The notes under the pieces are model-generated. The model did no database searches, was not told the origin of the DNA, and saw nothing but the letters and a program-made list of their open reading frames with translations. The translations under genes were made by a program, and so were the position numbers. A stretch of 64,000 nucleotides of DNA from Roridomyces roridus (lineage: Eukaryota > Basidiomycota > Agaricomycetes > Agaricales > Mycenaceae), in contig JARKIF010000006.1 in NCBI GenBank assembly GCA_029378245.1, forward strand, positions 2,728,001-2,792,000. The letters are read 5' to 3'. This document shows, in pieces, positions 10,555-21,292 of the stretch. The stretch's first letter is position 1; each line of letters opens with the position of its first letter.

Positions 10555-11566
10555 ATGCCCGGCCCATCCAACTCGAAGAACAAGGGCAAAAAGGACAAGA
10601 AACGGTCACGGCCGCGTCTCTCCTTCGAGAGCACCTCGTCCTCGGATACATACACGTCGGAATGCAGCACCTCATCAGAGTCTCAATGGCTGCCAACCCC
10701 GCCCTCCATCTCGCCCCTCCACTCTCCCAAACTGCCCGACGAGCTGCCCGAGCTGCATTTCGTTCAAGAATCCGAATCATATGCGGACAACCCTCTCCTG
10801 TACCGGCCTTTCATTCATGACCCCGGGAATGGAAAACGCGTACGCGACGCGCGGGCTTTCATGTCCTCCTTCTTTGCTCAGCCTCCAGCGATGGACGACC
10901 CGTTATGCGCCGAGTTCTCACAGGAGGAGGTGCTACAGATGCTTTCCACTGTTCTACCCGAAGAGACTGCTTTGGTGTGTACCCTTTATCCTCTTTTGTT
11001 TTCTTCTCTGACGACGCTACTACAGATTCTGTGGTATAATAAAAGCCGCGCTACAAGCCGCATATGCCCGGCTTGCCAGAGACTGTACCACCTTGGCGAC
11101 GTCCTGCAAGACCACCTCGAAGACGAACACGACCCACAAGCTGACCCTCAAAAGCAGCGCCCACCACCGTTGCAGATGCAACGCGAGCAGGACATCAGTG
11201 GCATTTGTACGTTTCGCATGCTCCTTTTCTCCCTCTCCAGCTAATGCGTCAAGTGTAGGCTCCACACTCTGCTTTGTCCTCGCATGCTACAATTACCCCA
11301 ACGCCATTAGATCGGCATGGGGTCGGACTGCAGATGAGATGGACGACGAGTCCTGGGCACAGCTCAATAGCCCCGGAGACGCGAGCGCGAGCGCTACCAG
11401 CGTCGGTCTGGGGACCCTCGTCCGCATGACGCGGCTGCATGATCTTGGGCTCGCGCAGCTTTGTCTGCCCGATGTCGACTTTGACTCGGAAGAAGAGATG
11501 TACGAGGAAGAGTATCCGTACGAGGAGGCTGAGGATACGATTAGGCGTCCCGTTCTTGTTGCTTGA
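10555..11566 (+). CDS. Hypothetical acidic protein with CxxC...H...H motif
   Basis: Three exons are supported: 10555 to 10974, one starting about 11026 (ILWYNKSRATSRICPACQRL) and one starting about 11260 (STLCFVLACYNYPNAIRSAW). The start MPGPSNSKNKGKKDKKRSR gives a basic, serine-rich N-terminus. The middle carries CPACQRLYHLGDVLQDHLEDEHD, a plausible zinc-binding C-x2-C...H-x4-H arrangement. The C-terminus is acidic (DFDSEEEMYEEEYPYEEAED). The reading frame is kept across both predicted introns, which supports it as a real gene. It lies 100 bases past PUS3 on the same strand and is convergent with MLH1. I do not recognise the family; a zinc-binding nuclear role would be speculation. Confidence 0.6.
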
Positions 11567-11721
11567 GAACGAGGACATGGACTATGCTTTGCTCAATGCT
11601 TTCGTTGGACGACGTATATAATGCGGACACGACTTGTTTATTGATTTATTTCCTAACGAATTGACAATCATACTCTGGACTTGCAGTCGAAGCAAAAAAT
11701 GTCAAATTCACCAAGGTCCGA

Positions 11722-14554
11722 TCAACACCGCTCAAACACCTTATATAACTCCGGCAGACTAGCAATCTGGACGACGTCTCGGTCCAGCAGGGTCTTGGGC
11801 GCAGCCAGGTACCGCCGAGCTGACGGAAAGACAACATGCTGAATCTGCCACCGTTCAGCCTTCTCCTGTGCATCTTCGTCCGTCCCAACTGCAGCCGCAG
11901 TCGCAGGCGAAGAGCATAGTGGGCCAGGCACATAAAAGTAGGCCAGCTCACGCAAGAACGATTCGAAACATTCGGTCTCCGAGTTCCAATCAACCTGAGT
12001 GTCTGAGTGTCAGCGGACATACGAGACTGGGGATAAATTCCGTACCTGTGGCCCGAGACGCATGAGGAAGCTCGGCAGTTTGTCGAGATTCGGCGTATAA
12101 TCCCTCAGCAGAAGGGGAAGACTCTCAATCAACCCTGTAGGCGTGATACTGAAGGAAAAGTACTCGGCCAGCATTTCTCGCCTAGCCAGAACTGTTTCGA
12201 CGATGCGCTGGCGGTCAGGTTAGCCAGACGAAGAATCGGCATGAATGCCAGACTTACATCAACAATCTGAGGCTTCGTCAATCGACTCTCCGATATCGTT
12301 TCCTCTTGTTCCACCGCAATCTCGATCAACCTGCGGAGCGGAGGCGGCGGCTGCAGCTTGAGACGACTAAAGTCGCCGAATTGTCGTAGCCCCAGTTGAT
12401 AAAACAGTTCCTCTCTAAAACGAATAAACCCAAGGACGACTTGGAAGAGGGATGTCGACCTACGCAAGCGCCCCGTGGTTGACCAGATACAATTTGGTCG
12501 AATGCTGTATCACCGAAAGACATTTGTCAAGATCAACGATCCCGACAAAAGTGTGGTTTTCGAGAATCTCGGAGAGCTCTAGAACAAGGGTCAGTCATCC
12601 TGGCAAAAACGACGCTCATTGAACGAATCACGCTTGTGTTTCCCCTTGGCCGCCTTTTGCCTCAACGTCTTCACTGAAGTGAGATAGCACTCGGACTCTT
12701 GGATATCTCGCAACTTTGACGTAGAGGCATTCATTGACTTGCCCTTGGCAGACGAGGACCCCGGCCTGGCGTCGATGTGCGTCGGATTGACAACAGGAAA
12801 CATGGAATCCAGAGTCCGATCTTGGAGGGAGGTCCGCACTTTATATTGGGATAATGTTTTCTTGGGTGCTGTACCTGTTGTCAGCAAGAGAGAATCTGGA
12901 CATACAGAGAAAGAAACGCACGGGCAGACACATTTGGCGGTGGTGCAGTATCATCCACATCTTCTTCGTCCCTCGCCCGTTCCTTCCCTTTACGTTTCTT
13001 AGAAGTCGACTGTTCGTGCTCAGCTATCCCACCCGTCAACAGCGTCTGCGGAGCGTTTTAGTCAATATATCACACTAGCAAGCAACGTTACCTGATATTC
13101 AAAGACTCTGGATTGACTTTGAGACGCCAGAGACTTTTGCAGCGAATCCGAGATCTGGTTCGTGATCTCATCCTCGTTCAGGAAGTGCACCTCCTTCTTG
13201 GTCGGGTGGACGTTGACATCGACATCGCGGGGGTTTATCTGCAGGCTGAGAGAGATCAATCACCATCCAGCCGTCTTGAACTTGGACGAATCACCTCAAG
13301 TATATGAAAGGCGAGGCTCCTTTGGGAAGCACGCCGCTATACGCAGCTTCCAAAGCCCGTTTCATGCGTGAAGACTCCACCAAACGGTCTGTAAGAAGAA
13401 TTGAGTTCACAGCAGCTACCCTGATGACAGCACGTACGGTTTATAAACAAGAGGAAAACCATCTTCTTGGATTGATAGTTGGCGTTGGTATAGTGCGCCT
13501 CGGCTGTCCACGATTCGCGAGTCTCCGCGTCGTCTTCATCTCGAGATTTGTTCTTGTTCTTGTCCTCTATCGTGGCATGCAGCAAATCCTTCGCGATCGA
13601 GTGCCCATACAGCAGACGGATGGCTTGCTTGACCTCTGAAGAAGATGGCGTCGTCAAGTCAGGTGAGGGTGATCCAACCTGTAATGAAATCAGCTTGAAA
13701 TCGCCAGCCAACTTGCCAACCACACCTTCTTGCATGAGAAGGCCACTTTGGGGTTATGGACCGCGTATTTAGTAATCACGTCAAGGATTCTTGAATACTC
13801 GTCAGAGGCACTGCGCAGCGCAGAGAGACGCGTTGGAGTGTTGTAGAACAAGTCTTCTATCTTTGAAAGACCCTTGAACAACGGCTCGGAAAGAACATGA
13901 ACACGGTACTCACGACAATTGTCGTGCCGTCGTTTCCAGCGCATGGCTTGGGTTCCGCCGTTTGTCCGGGCTTTGGCTCAACGAGCGCTCCGTCGAGGTA
14001 GTGCGCTCTACAAGCCTTTTCAGAGGGAAAACAGAAACATCTGGAGTGACCAACCTCCACGCACACGTCTCTGTCTTGGTCTTGGTCACAACTGAGAGGC
14101 GCGCAACATGGGATATTGAAGCTAAAGCCTCTCCACGGAACCCATACGTCCTGATACGCGACAAGTCGGAGAACGTAGACAATTTCGACGTCGTGAAGCG
14201 TTCCGCTAAAATAGGTAGATCGGCTTTCTACGTTCACTCAGGGTTCAGCCAGCAGAACGCGCGCTAGGCAGCGCTCACATACGCGGATGCCACAGCCATT
14301 GTCCTGAATCTGCAGCAGCTTCATGCCTCCGTCCTTGACTGTGACGCGAATAGATGTGGCCCCTGCATCGAGGCAGTTTTCCAGTAGTTCCTTGAGGGCC
14401 GACGCGGGTCTGTGGATGATCTATAACGCGGTAAGCATGAGGATACTACCCAGTCTCTTAGACGGACTTCTCCAGCAGCTATGCGGTTAATGAGCGATTC
14501 CTGCAGTCGTCGGATTGGGAGAGGCTCGTGCTTCACGTCTTGTTCTTCGGCCAT
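11722..14554 (-). CDS. MLH1: DNA mismatch repair protein MLH1
   Basis: Multi-exon MutL-family gene. The start [20 protein letters not shown] leads into the GHKL ATPase motifs: INRIAAGE joined across intron 14421-14467 to [20 protein letters not shown], then [60 protein letters not shown] and [19 protein letters not shown] (MutL transducer domain). A low-complexity linker is followed by the MLH1 C-terminal dimerisation region, ending [11 protein letters not shown]. The invariant FERC tail is the Mlh1 C-terminus that completes the Pms1 endonuclease site. Each splice I checked keeps the frame. Mlh1 pairs with Pms1 to act after MutS recognition and also works in meiotic crossing-over. It appears intact. 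Just upstream of its start lies the duplicated carrier remnant, so its promoter is unusually close to rearranged DNA. Confidence 0.93.
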
Positions 14555-14589
14555 CGAGGCGGTGAGTATGGATAGTGTCAAGAGTGAAA

Positions 14590-15237
14590 AGGGAACCGCG
14601 GTCACGCGCGATCAAAAGGGGGCGCGTCAGTGCCAAGGAGCCGGTCTCCATGTCTGAAAATTATACAAGCGAATTAATAGTATATAGTTCTATCCTATCC
14701 AAGCACCCAATCGTATACCACGACAAAAACCACCCCAGAGCTGGGCAGCTCTCAACAAGCATCCCACAGCCCGTACCGAATGCCCTGCGCGGCTGAGTGT
14801 GCCGTGTAAATTTTCGTCAACGTCCGGAAGAAAGAGGAAAGACCCGACTTGGTCAACGAGGTGGCACTAACAAACCGATGTGACAGCTCCTCGTCCGGCT
14901 GAATGGCGCTCTTCAAAATTGTGAGCAGAGTGTAGTCATGTACAGTCGCCGGAACACGCACGGGATATAGGCCTCCGCGAAAGCCTTCGTTCTAGCGCCT
15001 TCAAATCTCTGGATTTCATCGATGGCAGAAGTGAGCAGCTGAGCTTGGAGACGTCTCTTGGCCACATCTGCCATAAACCATCAAGACTGAGCGACGTCCT
15101 ACTTGGAGGGTGCGTACTCGATTTATGTCTCTGACGTCTGCAATTTGGCTGGCTGCAATGGGTATCCGAGGTATGTATCTTGCTTTATCCGATAGACTCA
15201 TACCATTTCTTGCAGTGTCCCGCAGAGACGTGAGCCA
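14590..15237 (-). pseudogene. Decayed copy of the mitochondrial ornithine carrier
   Basis: Homologous to the intact gene at 27174-28437 and its downstream flank. The 3' flank (CACGCGCGATCAAA, then TCTGAAAATTATACAAGC) matches 27057-27150. The C-terminal carrier segment (KSAIQPDEELSHRFVSATSL, ...LTKIYTAHS) matches KSAIQTEEELLSHRPVSVSS. Part of the N-terminal exons (RLQAQLLTSAIDE, TSLRDTARN) survives at 15040-15237. The middle of the gene, about 700 bases in the intact copy, is deleted. A segment at about 15104-15190 is inverted relative to the intact gene. It cannot encode a carrier. Confidence 0.85.
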
Positions 15238-15329
15238 TTTGAGAGAAGCTGCGAAGGCAGGGTCCGGGTGCGAAGACTTTCTTGGTAGTTGCAGGTAGTT
15301 GGAGTCCACTACAGCGCAGGTGGGCGTTG

Positions 15330-15985
15330 AATGAGCTTTCGTGCGGCCGCCCTTGACAAGTCGCGTGAGCTGGACAACGGTCCTTATGCGAGTCGAAGAC
15401 GCCGAGCCCGGAACGGTGACGGGTCCACGAATGAAACTGAGGAATGTATGTGCCGTATTGGGCAAGGGTGCTTGGGATGCTATCCAGCTGTGGCCACCAA
15501 ACTGTTCGACACACCAACTCGCATTGAGGTATCTCTTGGGAATACAAGTCAGGCGTGAACGGGCGAAGAAAGCTGAGCAGCAAGCACCTGTACACCTCGA
15601 TCTGCGACAACTACGCGAGTCCTGTCGTATGGCATGACATCGGCGTAACGATCCATGTTTCTGTTCTCGCAGCCCACTGCGATGGAGTAGTAATCGAGGA
15701 GCGTTCGATCTTGAGAATCCAGAGGTTCGCGCTCTTCCGGGTTAGCAGCCAGATGGCAGGCACGAATAGCTGCCCGCTCCGATTCCCTTTTCTTCAAAGC
15801 AAGCCAAGTCGCCTCTTTCTGTTGCTGTTTCTTCATGCGATTACTGCAAGAGTCCCGTAAGTGCTGAACAGAAACCAGACTCTTTGTTCGCACTTGCTGA
15901 GACCGAGACGGGATTGGGCTAGCTCTGGATGAGCTTTTCGAGCGTACTTGGCAAGCGGAACATCCTCACATAGCAAGTGTTTCCA
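15330..15985 (-). pseudogene. Protein tyrosine phosphatase fragment
   Basis: N-terminal and early catalytic part of a fungal PTP in several frames. It reads KYARKAHPELAQSRLGLSK, a frame change, then RMKKQQQKEATWLALKKRES, YYSIAVGCENRNMDRYADVM followed by PYDRTRVVVAD (the PTP substrate-side motif), a break, then NTAHTFLSFIRGPV and RIRTVVQLTRLVKGGRTKAH. The signature HCSAGxGR loop and the remainder of the catalytic domain are missing. The 3' end runs straight into the carrier remnant and the 5' end into the deubiquitinase fragment. Several frameshifts make it non-functional. The family call rests on motif order remembered from fungal PTPs. Confidence 0.72.
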
Positions 15986-18405
15986 AGTTGATTCAGACCA
16001 CGAGGAAGGTCCAGTCGTGTTGGCTCGACGATCACCCCCGCTGCAGCCAATATTATTAGAACGCGAAGGGGACTGAAGGACGACATACGATCGTGGCCAA
16101 TCTCCAAGAACTTTTGCAACCGCTCGCTGCCGCGGAAGAAGGCAATCACTTTGAAGGCCTCTCGCCATTGATCAATCCGCAAAGGCTCTTCTTCAAGCTA
16201 TCGCAGGTATTAAAGATCGTCAGAGTCAGTGAGAAAACAACTTGCCCGTATCGCAAAGACCGTGATCAACATCTCCTCGTCCACATCCTTTGAGACTTGG
16301 CACATACTATACGCCTGGTCGGGGTTCATACTGTTGCGGTTATCCCAGATCTTGTGCAGAGCACGGCTCCCCCGCAAAGCGGCGATAATCTTGAGTGCAT
16401 CATCCGCTGTCTTTTGCGAGTTGTTACCGCTCTCATAGTTCCTCTTGCGGGAGTGTTTCCAAGCATTCTCGATAAATTCGTCCTCCGTCACGTCACTGCG
16501 AGAACATTGTCGGCGCCAAAGCCAAGGTTTCTGGCAGCCATCTCCGCGTCTGCGTGACTGAATCGGCCACGACTCTCTTCCCTGTCGAGAAGTTGGACGA
16601 ATTGAACACAATCCTCGCCCGAACTTTGTAATGCATCCGCCAGGGTACGAAGATCGGAGAAATAGTCCACTGTCCGACGGGGATCACATCGGCACTGGGC
16701 CAAATAGGCGAACTCGAGCATGTCTTGAAGACAGAGTGAGAAACCGCCAGTAGAAGTCTTGGAACAAGTTACCAGGAGAGTACGTGGTTGGGGTCATCCC
16801 CAAGCTTTGCCATTGCTGATCGCGCGTTTCAAGCAGCGCTCTCTTGTCGCCGTCCAGGTCGGCACGGGGAACTAGCAGAAATCAATCTCTGAGGATAAAA
16901 TAAAGCCAAAAAAGTTCTGACTTTGTGTCGGATGGGCGCCGATCGCGAGCTGGTACTTTTCCCTGGCATTGTCGAGATGAACCCAAAGCTTGTATCCTTT
17001 GTGTTCGTGATCAATGACGGTCGCTGAATGGAAATCAGAACTAATAACGGATGTAATTCCACTGACGTACGATTGAGCCGCTCGAACTCTGATGTCCAAG
17101 AACCGATCTCCGCCCAAGCTCGGAGAAGTTTTGCACGATACTGCTTTCCCTGCGGGGTGCTGGCGTCGACCGACGGAGGCCGCATCCCGGCTTCGGAACC
17201 AAACATGTCGTCTGTGAAGCCGAGGGCCTGGAACACTTTCTGTCTGGCCTCACAATACTTGAGTCACGGTCAAGATAGAGGAAAAACATTCGTACACGGC
17301 GGGACTCCAACCAATTTTATTTTGAAACCCACTTCTGGTTACCCGAAGCATTCGATTCTCGCGCTTCCAAAGTAAATTTTCGATTGCCCTAATAATGACC
17401 TAGTCGATATTTTTTCGGAGTATTGGTTTGCTGATTCACTCACATTAAGAGGGTTTCCATGGCCATTGCAGTGGAGCTGGCCGGAGTCTTCCCAGGCTGC
17501 GGATTCTCGTTCTTCTCCTTCAATAGATCGTCCCATGCAGGCTTGGGAATCACCCCAGGTATGACGGGAGAGCGAAGAAGATAGAAGTTGCACTGGCAAC
17601 ATACGTAAAGATCCAGAAGAGGGCCCTCCGGCTCGTCGACGTCCATCTTGTCCTCCTCCCCTACGCCCATCTTGTTGAGATTGAGCTCATCAGGAAGAAC
17701 GGTGCTGACTCGTCGCCTGTGTTTGACGGTCTCCATCGTATCCCACTGATCAAATCGGAATGGAACAGGCAGTTGGTGCGAGTCCACCGCCTTTTCGTAT
17801 TTGTGGAAATGATGTGTCTCGTTTACTGTGCCATCAACGCAGTTCTCGGACTGTCGCCCCATTGGTCGTGGTAGTGGGCAGTGCGGTGACGACCGAGCGA
17901 GAGCAGGAGGCGTGTCGGCGTCTCCCCAGCTCAGTATGACCCATCCGTTGTCCTTGGGGCAATAATACGCGTCTGGATGAGGAACAGACGTGCGAACGTC
18001 GTCGAAGGATGGTGGTTCTGACACCGAAGAGGCGGTGGACGACTCGGACGGGTCAGACTTTGGATTGGGCTTGATATCGGGAGGCGTGAAGGATACGGAG
18101 AAGAGAGTGTGACCCGGATCGTGAAGGTTGTACGCCAACAGAGGTGGCAATATTCCGGGCCCTGGTCGGTCGAGCTGGCGTCCTGGATCCCACCAGTTTT
18201 CTTCTTCCTGTGTATCGCGACCGTCGATTTTGCACGACGACTGGACACCCCAGCCATCAGCCGCCCCGCCCCAGCCGCCGCCGCCACCCCAAGTTTCTGT
18301 AGAGCCGGGCCATGGGTAGGGATCGGGGCCGATGAGTTCAGGCATTCCATCCGTGTCGTAGGTGTCTGGTACAAGCTCAGGCTCTCTGAAGCCTGCACTC
18401 GACAT
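15985..18405 (-). pseudogene. UBP2-type ubiquitin C-terminal hydrolase, 5' part only
   Basis: The first exon (18405-17440) encodes an N-terminal region with a Gly/Trp-rich stretch, LPVPFRFDQWDTMETVKHRR and YVCCQCNFYLLRSPVIPGVI. Later exons read CFQALGFTDDMFGSEAGMRP, TVIDHEHKGYKLWVHLDNAR, LEFAYLAQCRCDPRRTVDYF, DVTEDEFIENAW and FKVIAFFRGSERLQKFLEIG, as in UBP2/USP25-28-like enzymes. It ends in the Cys box PRGLNQLGNTCY, which holds the catalytic Cys. Immediately after that Tyr the sequence switches to a tyrosine phosphatase, so the rest of the USP fold and its His box are absent. A frame break near 16500 (VLA to DVTEDEF) also interrupts it. An intron at 16198-16245 has a GC donor (GCAAGT). This is a broken gene, although its first exon is long and open. 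Confidence 0.8.
16198..16245 (-). other. GC-AG intron in the UBP2-type fragment
   Basis: On the minus strand the donor reads GCAAGT and the acceptor GATAG. Removing the 48 bases joins VFAIR to LEEEPLRIDQWREAF in frame, as expected for the family. Because the host gene is dead, this may be a decayed GT donor rather than a working GC intron. Confidence 0.6.
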
Positions 18406-18834
18406 CGAGTCCGTGTAGGATGGAAGCGGGTCTGCCTTCCAGGTTTCGCCCCAGGGTCGGGACGAGGTTAATTCGATAGACGGCGCGAATCAAGAGTCAA
18501 TGGACATGTACAAAGGCGATGGAGCAGCGCAAGACGCGAAAGCAATACGTATGTCGTCTATGGGCCAATGTGGCTGACAAATCAATCCAAGAGGACGCGT
18601 AGTGGTACATGAAGAGTAGTCTACAGTCGCTGCTCACTGGCCAGCGCAGAGTCAAGGAGAGTATATATCAACTCAAGCTGCGAAAATTGTTGTACAGCGC
18701 TTTCCGAAATTCTTGCCTAATCCATCATGATGTACATTTTAAATCAAATAAATAAGAAAAATCGAAAAATTGTGTTTTGCTACATCCAAGGGCCGCACAC
18801 ATCTCTCGAGACTACAACACGCTGCAAAAAGCCT

Positions 18835-21063
18835 ATGGCCAAACGGAAGGCCAAAAAAGAAGAACAGAAAAAGGTTCCTGACCTGCCGGAGCCGACGCCA
18901 CTCGACACCCTCGCAGAAGCGGCCGTCCTCGTTGGGTCTGATGACGACGACACGGCCCTGACTGAGCTGGAGTATTCGGACGAGGGCGGGGCTCCCGAGG
19001 AGCAACCAGAACAAGAGTTGGAGCCGGAAGACGAGGAAGAGATCGACGAGCTCCAAGAACAATTCATCAGACTGCAGTCCTCGGACCATGAGGGGGATGA
19101 AGAAGGTGCGGGGAAAGCTACACAGACCCGGGAGGCTCGCACTCATGCTGAACTATCCAGGAGAAGAGTCTGACGAGGTCGAAATTGAGGAGGAGCGTCC
19201 GAAGGTCACCATCCGGCTTCCTGCGCGTCCGCAGACACCGTGAGTGGCGAGGATTGTGCATTGCATGTGCTGAATATATCCTAGAGCATCGAATAGTCCC
19301 TCCGAGCTGTTGAACTTGAGTCCTATGAAGAGACAAGAGAAGCGGTCGAGGAAGCCTAAACAAGAACCCCAAGAACCAGTCAAGAAGCCTCGTCGCTCTG
19401 GCACCTCCGCCGAGGCTACTGTCGTTATCAGTATCAGCGACTCGGAGGCTGTCACTTCGGACTCTGATCTTCCCTCGCCCAAGACCCTTGCGACGCAGGC
19501 GCTTGCTAAAAGTCGTCGACAGAAGAAGCAAGCCCCAGAGTCAGAGCCAGTGCAGCCTCAGAGGCGGCCCAGAGGTCGGCCGCGCCGGGAGCCAGAGCCG
19601 GAAGTCCCCAAGGAGGAGCAGGTTGCGTCGGCGTCCCTGTATATCATTTTTGAATACAGCGTGAAGGAACCTTCCAGCAAAAAGGCACGCGCGCCGATGG
19701 TGAATGTCATCAAGACGAGCGATCCCCTAGGACCGAGAACTATCAGCACCACTAACCCCAAAGATCTGCCGGGACTGGTCGATTCCATCGTCGACTTGGT
19801 GAACGCGAAAGTCAAGTCGGGGTCGTTGGACTCGGAGATCTCTCTCACGCCTGACGACCTCGACGTATCATCATTCCGTTATCGTCTTGTCAAGAACGCC
19901 ACGAATGCCAAAGCGCAAACGCTGCCGTTAACGGATAAACAGGGGCTCGACGATCTCCGAAAGCGTCTCAAGGCTTTGGTCACCAAGTCACCGAACGACC
20001 ATCATTCCGTCTACATCTATATGGCAAGGCCTGCAGCGATGGAGCCACCCAAGGTAACATTCATACCCCTTGCTGCACAGAAGCTGAGGATTTCTTGGCA
20101 GAAGGACATCTCTGATGAACCAGTCACTCATCTCATGACGCTCCTGCAAGGCAAGGTCAGTGTCCTACCTATTATCTGGTGTTAGTACATCTGCTGAGTC
20201 TCGTCTCAGCAAACACTGGATGCCAGGTTAAAACCTGCGCGGGAAAAAATTCAGGAACTCTACAGCTTCGGCGGTCAATACCACTGTGGTTATGAGCAGC
20301 ACCGTGACGACGTCTGTGCGCTCGCACCCAATGAACGCCATTACTTGCTCGACACCGCGCGTCAAAACGCGTTCGCTACCGCCGTTTTGCGCCGAGGGGA
20401 CAATGATTTCTCCAAACTTCCCCTTGCCACGAGTGGCTTCCGTCCTGACCAAGCCCGGAACCCCCCCGACGAATCTTCCTTCCGAGGATCATCCACTCAA
20501 CGCGCCCCTGCTCTGGGGATGGATCCGATGGCTTCTATGGCTTTCAACTCATTCAATCCAGGCATGATGATGATGCAGATGGCGCAGCAACTTGCCATGC
20601 AGCAGATGATGTATATGCCCCAGCCCAACTTCATGGGTGGTCTCATGGGGGGTGCGTTCTTATTTCGACTCTCATTTGATTCCCATCTCATGATTGCATT
20701 GTCGCAGCTGGTCCATCGCAGCAGCCTTTCCAAGGTGGGCCAAACCCACAACTGCAGCCACAGGCGTTCCAAGGCTATCAGTATCCCACCCAGCTCCCTC
20801 AGCCGCCACTCACGCCGCAGGTACCGGGCGGACTGCCGCCGTTCTCGCCGCAGGTACCCGGAGTGCAGCCGCCGTTCTCCCCACATGCATCCGGAGTGCA
20901 GCCGCCGTTCTCGCCCCACATACTCAATCCGTTCTCTCCCGCTACCCCAAACTCACATGCAGGGCCTTCTTCGGGCCCGTTCTCGCCTCACATACACAAT
21001 CCATTCTCTCCCACTACCCCAAACTCGCACGCAGGGCCTTCTTCGGGCTCGACTCCTCAATGA
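18835..21063 (+). CDS. Large low-complexity, probably nuclear protein (hypothetical)
   Basis: Several exons joined by short introns (19106-19160, about 19240-19284, about 20155-20227 and about 20652-20708). MAKRKAKKEEQKK is a likely start with a basic patch. Next come acidic runs (PEDEEEIDELQEQ, DEVEIEEERP), a lysine/arginine-rich region with AT-hook-like RPRGRPRRE, and a folded-looking part of about 200 residues (ASLYIIFEYSV, LPGLVDSIVDLVNAKV, HHSVYIYMARPAAMEP, YHCGYEQHRDDVCALAPNER). It then has a Met/Gln-rich run and a Pro/Ser/Gly C-terminus with tandem repeats (PPFSPH, NPFSPxTPNSHAGPSSG). The frame is preserved across predicted introns. I do not know the family; AT-hook and charged tracts suggest a DNA- or chromatin-associated protein. 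Upstream ATG codons (18727) are less likely starts. Confidence 0.6.
20800..21063 (+). repeat. In-frame tandem repeats in the C-terminal coding region
   Basis: Two imperfect repeat types are visible at DNA and protein level. One is a ~36-base unit giving PQVPG-V/L-PPFSP-like copies (about 20815-20920). The other is a ~63-base unit giving HxxNPFSPxTPNSHAGPSSG twice (about 20919-21050). Such repeats vary in copy number between strains. Confidence 0.7.
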
Positions 21064-21292
21064 ATACAGTATAATCTTACCTCCTTTACTTACAATGCCC
21101 GTCTAGTCGCTCATTCACTTCTTCGTTCACACCTTCAAGTCTCTCGTTAACTACAATTGTCCGTTTATAATCTACAAATATCCAGAGTGTTTGAACCATC
21201 CCTCTGCATTAGCAGCCGACACGGAACTGTAGCATGCGAATGCTAGATCCTCGATGGGTTTATCACTATATTCAAACTCCCGCCAATGCCGC

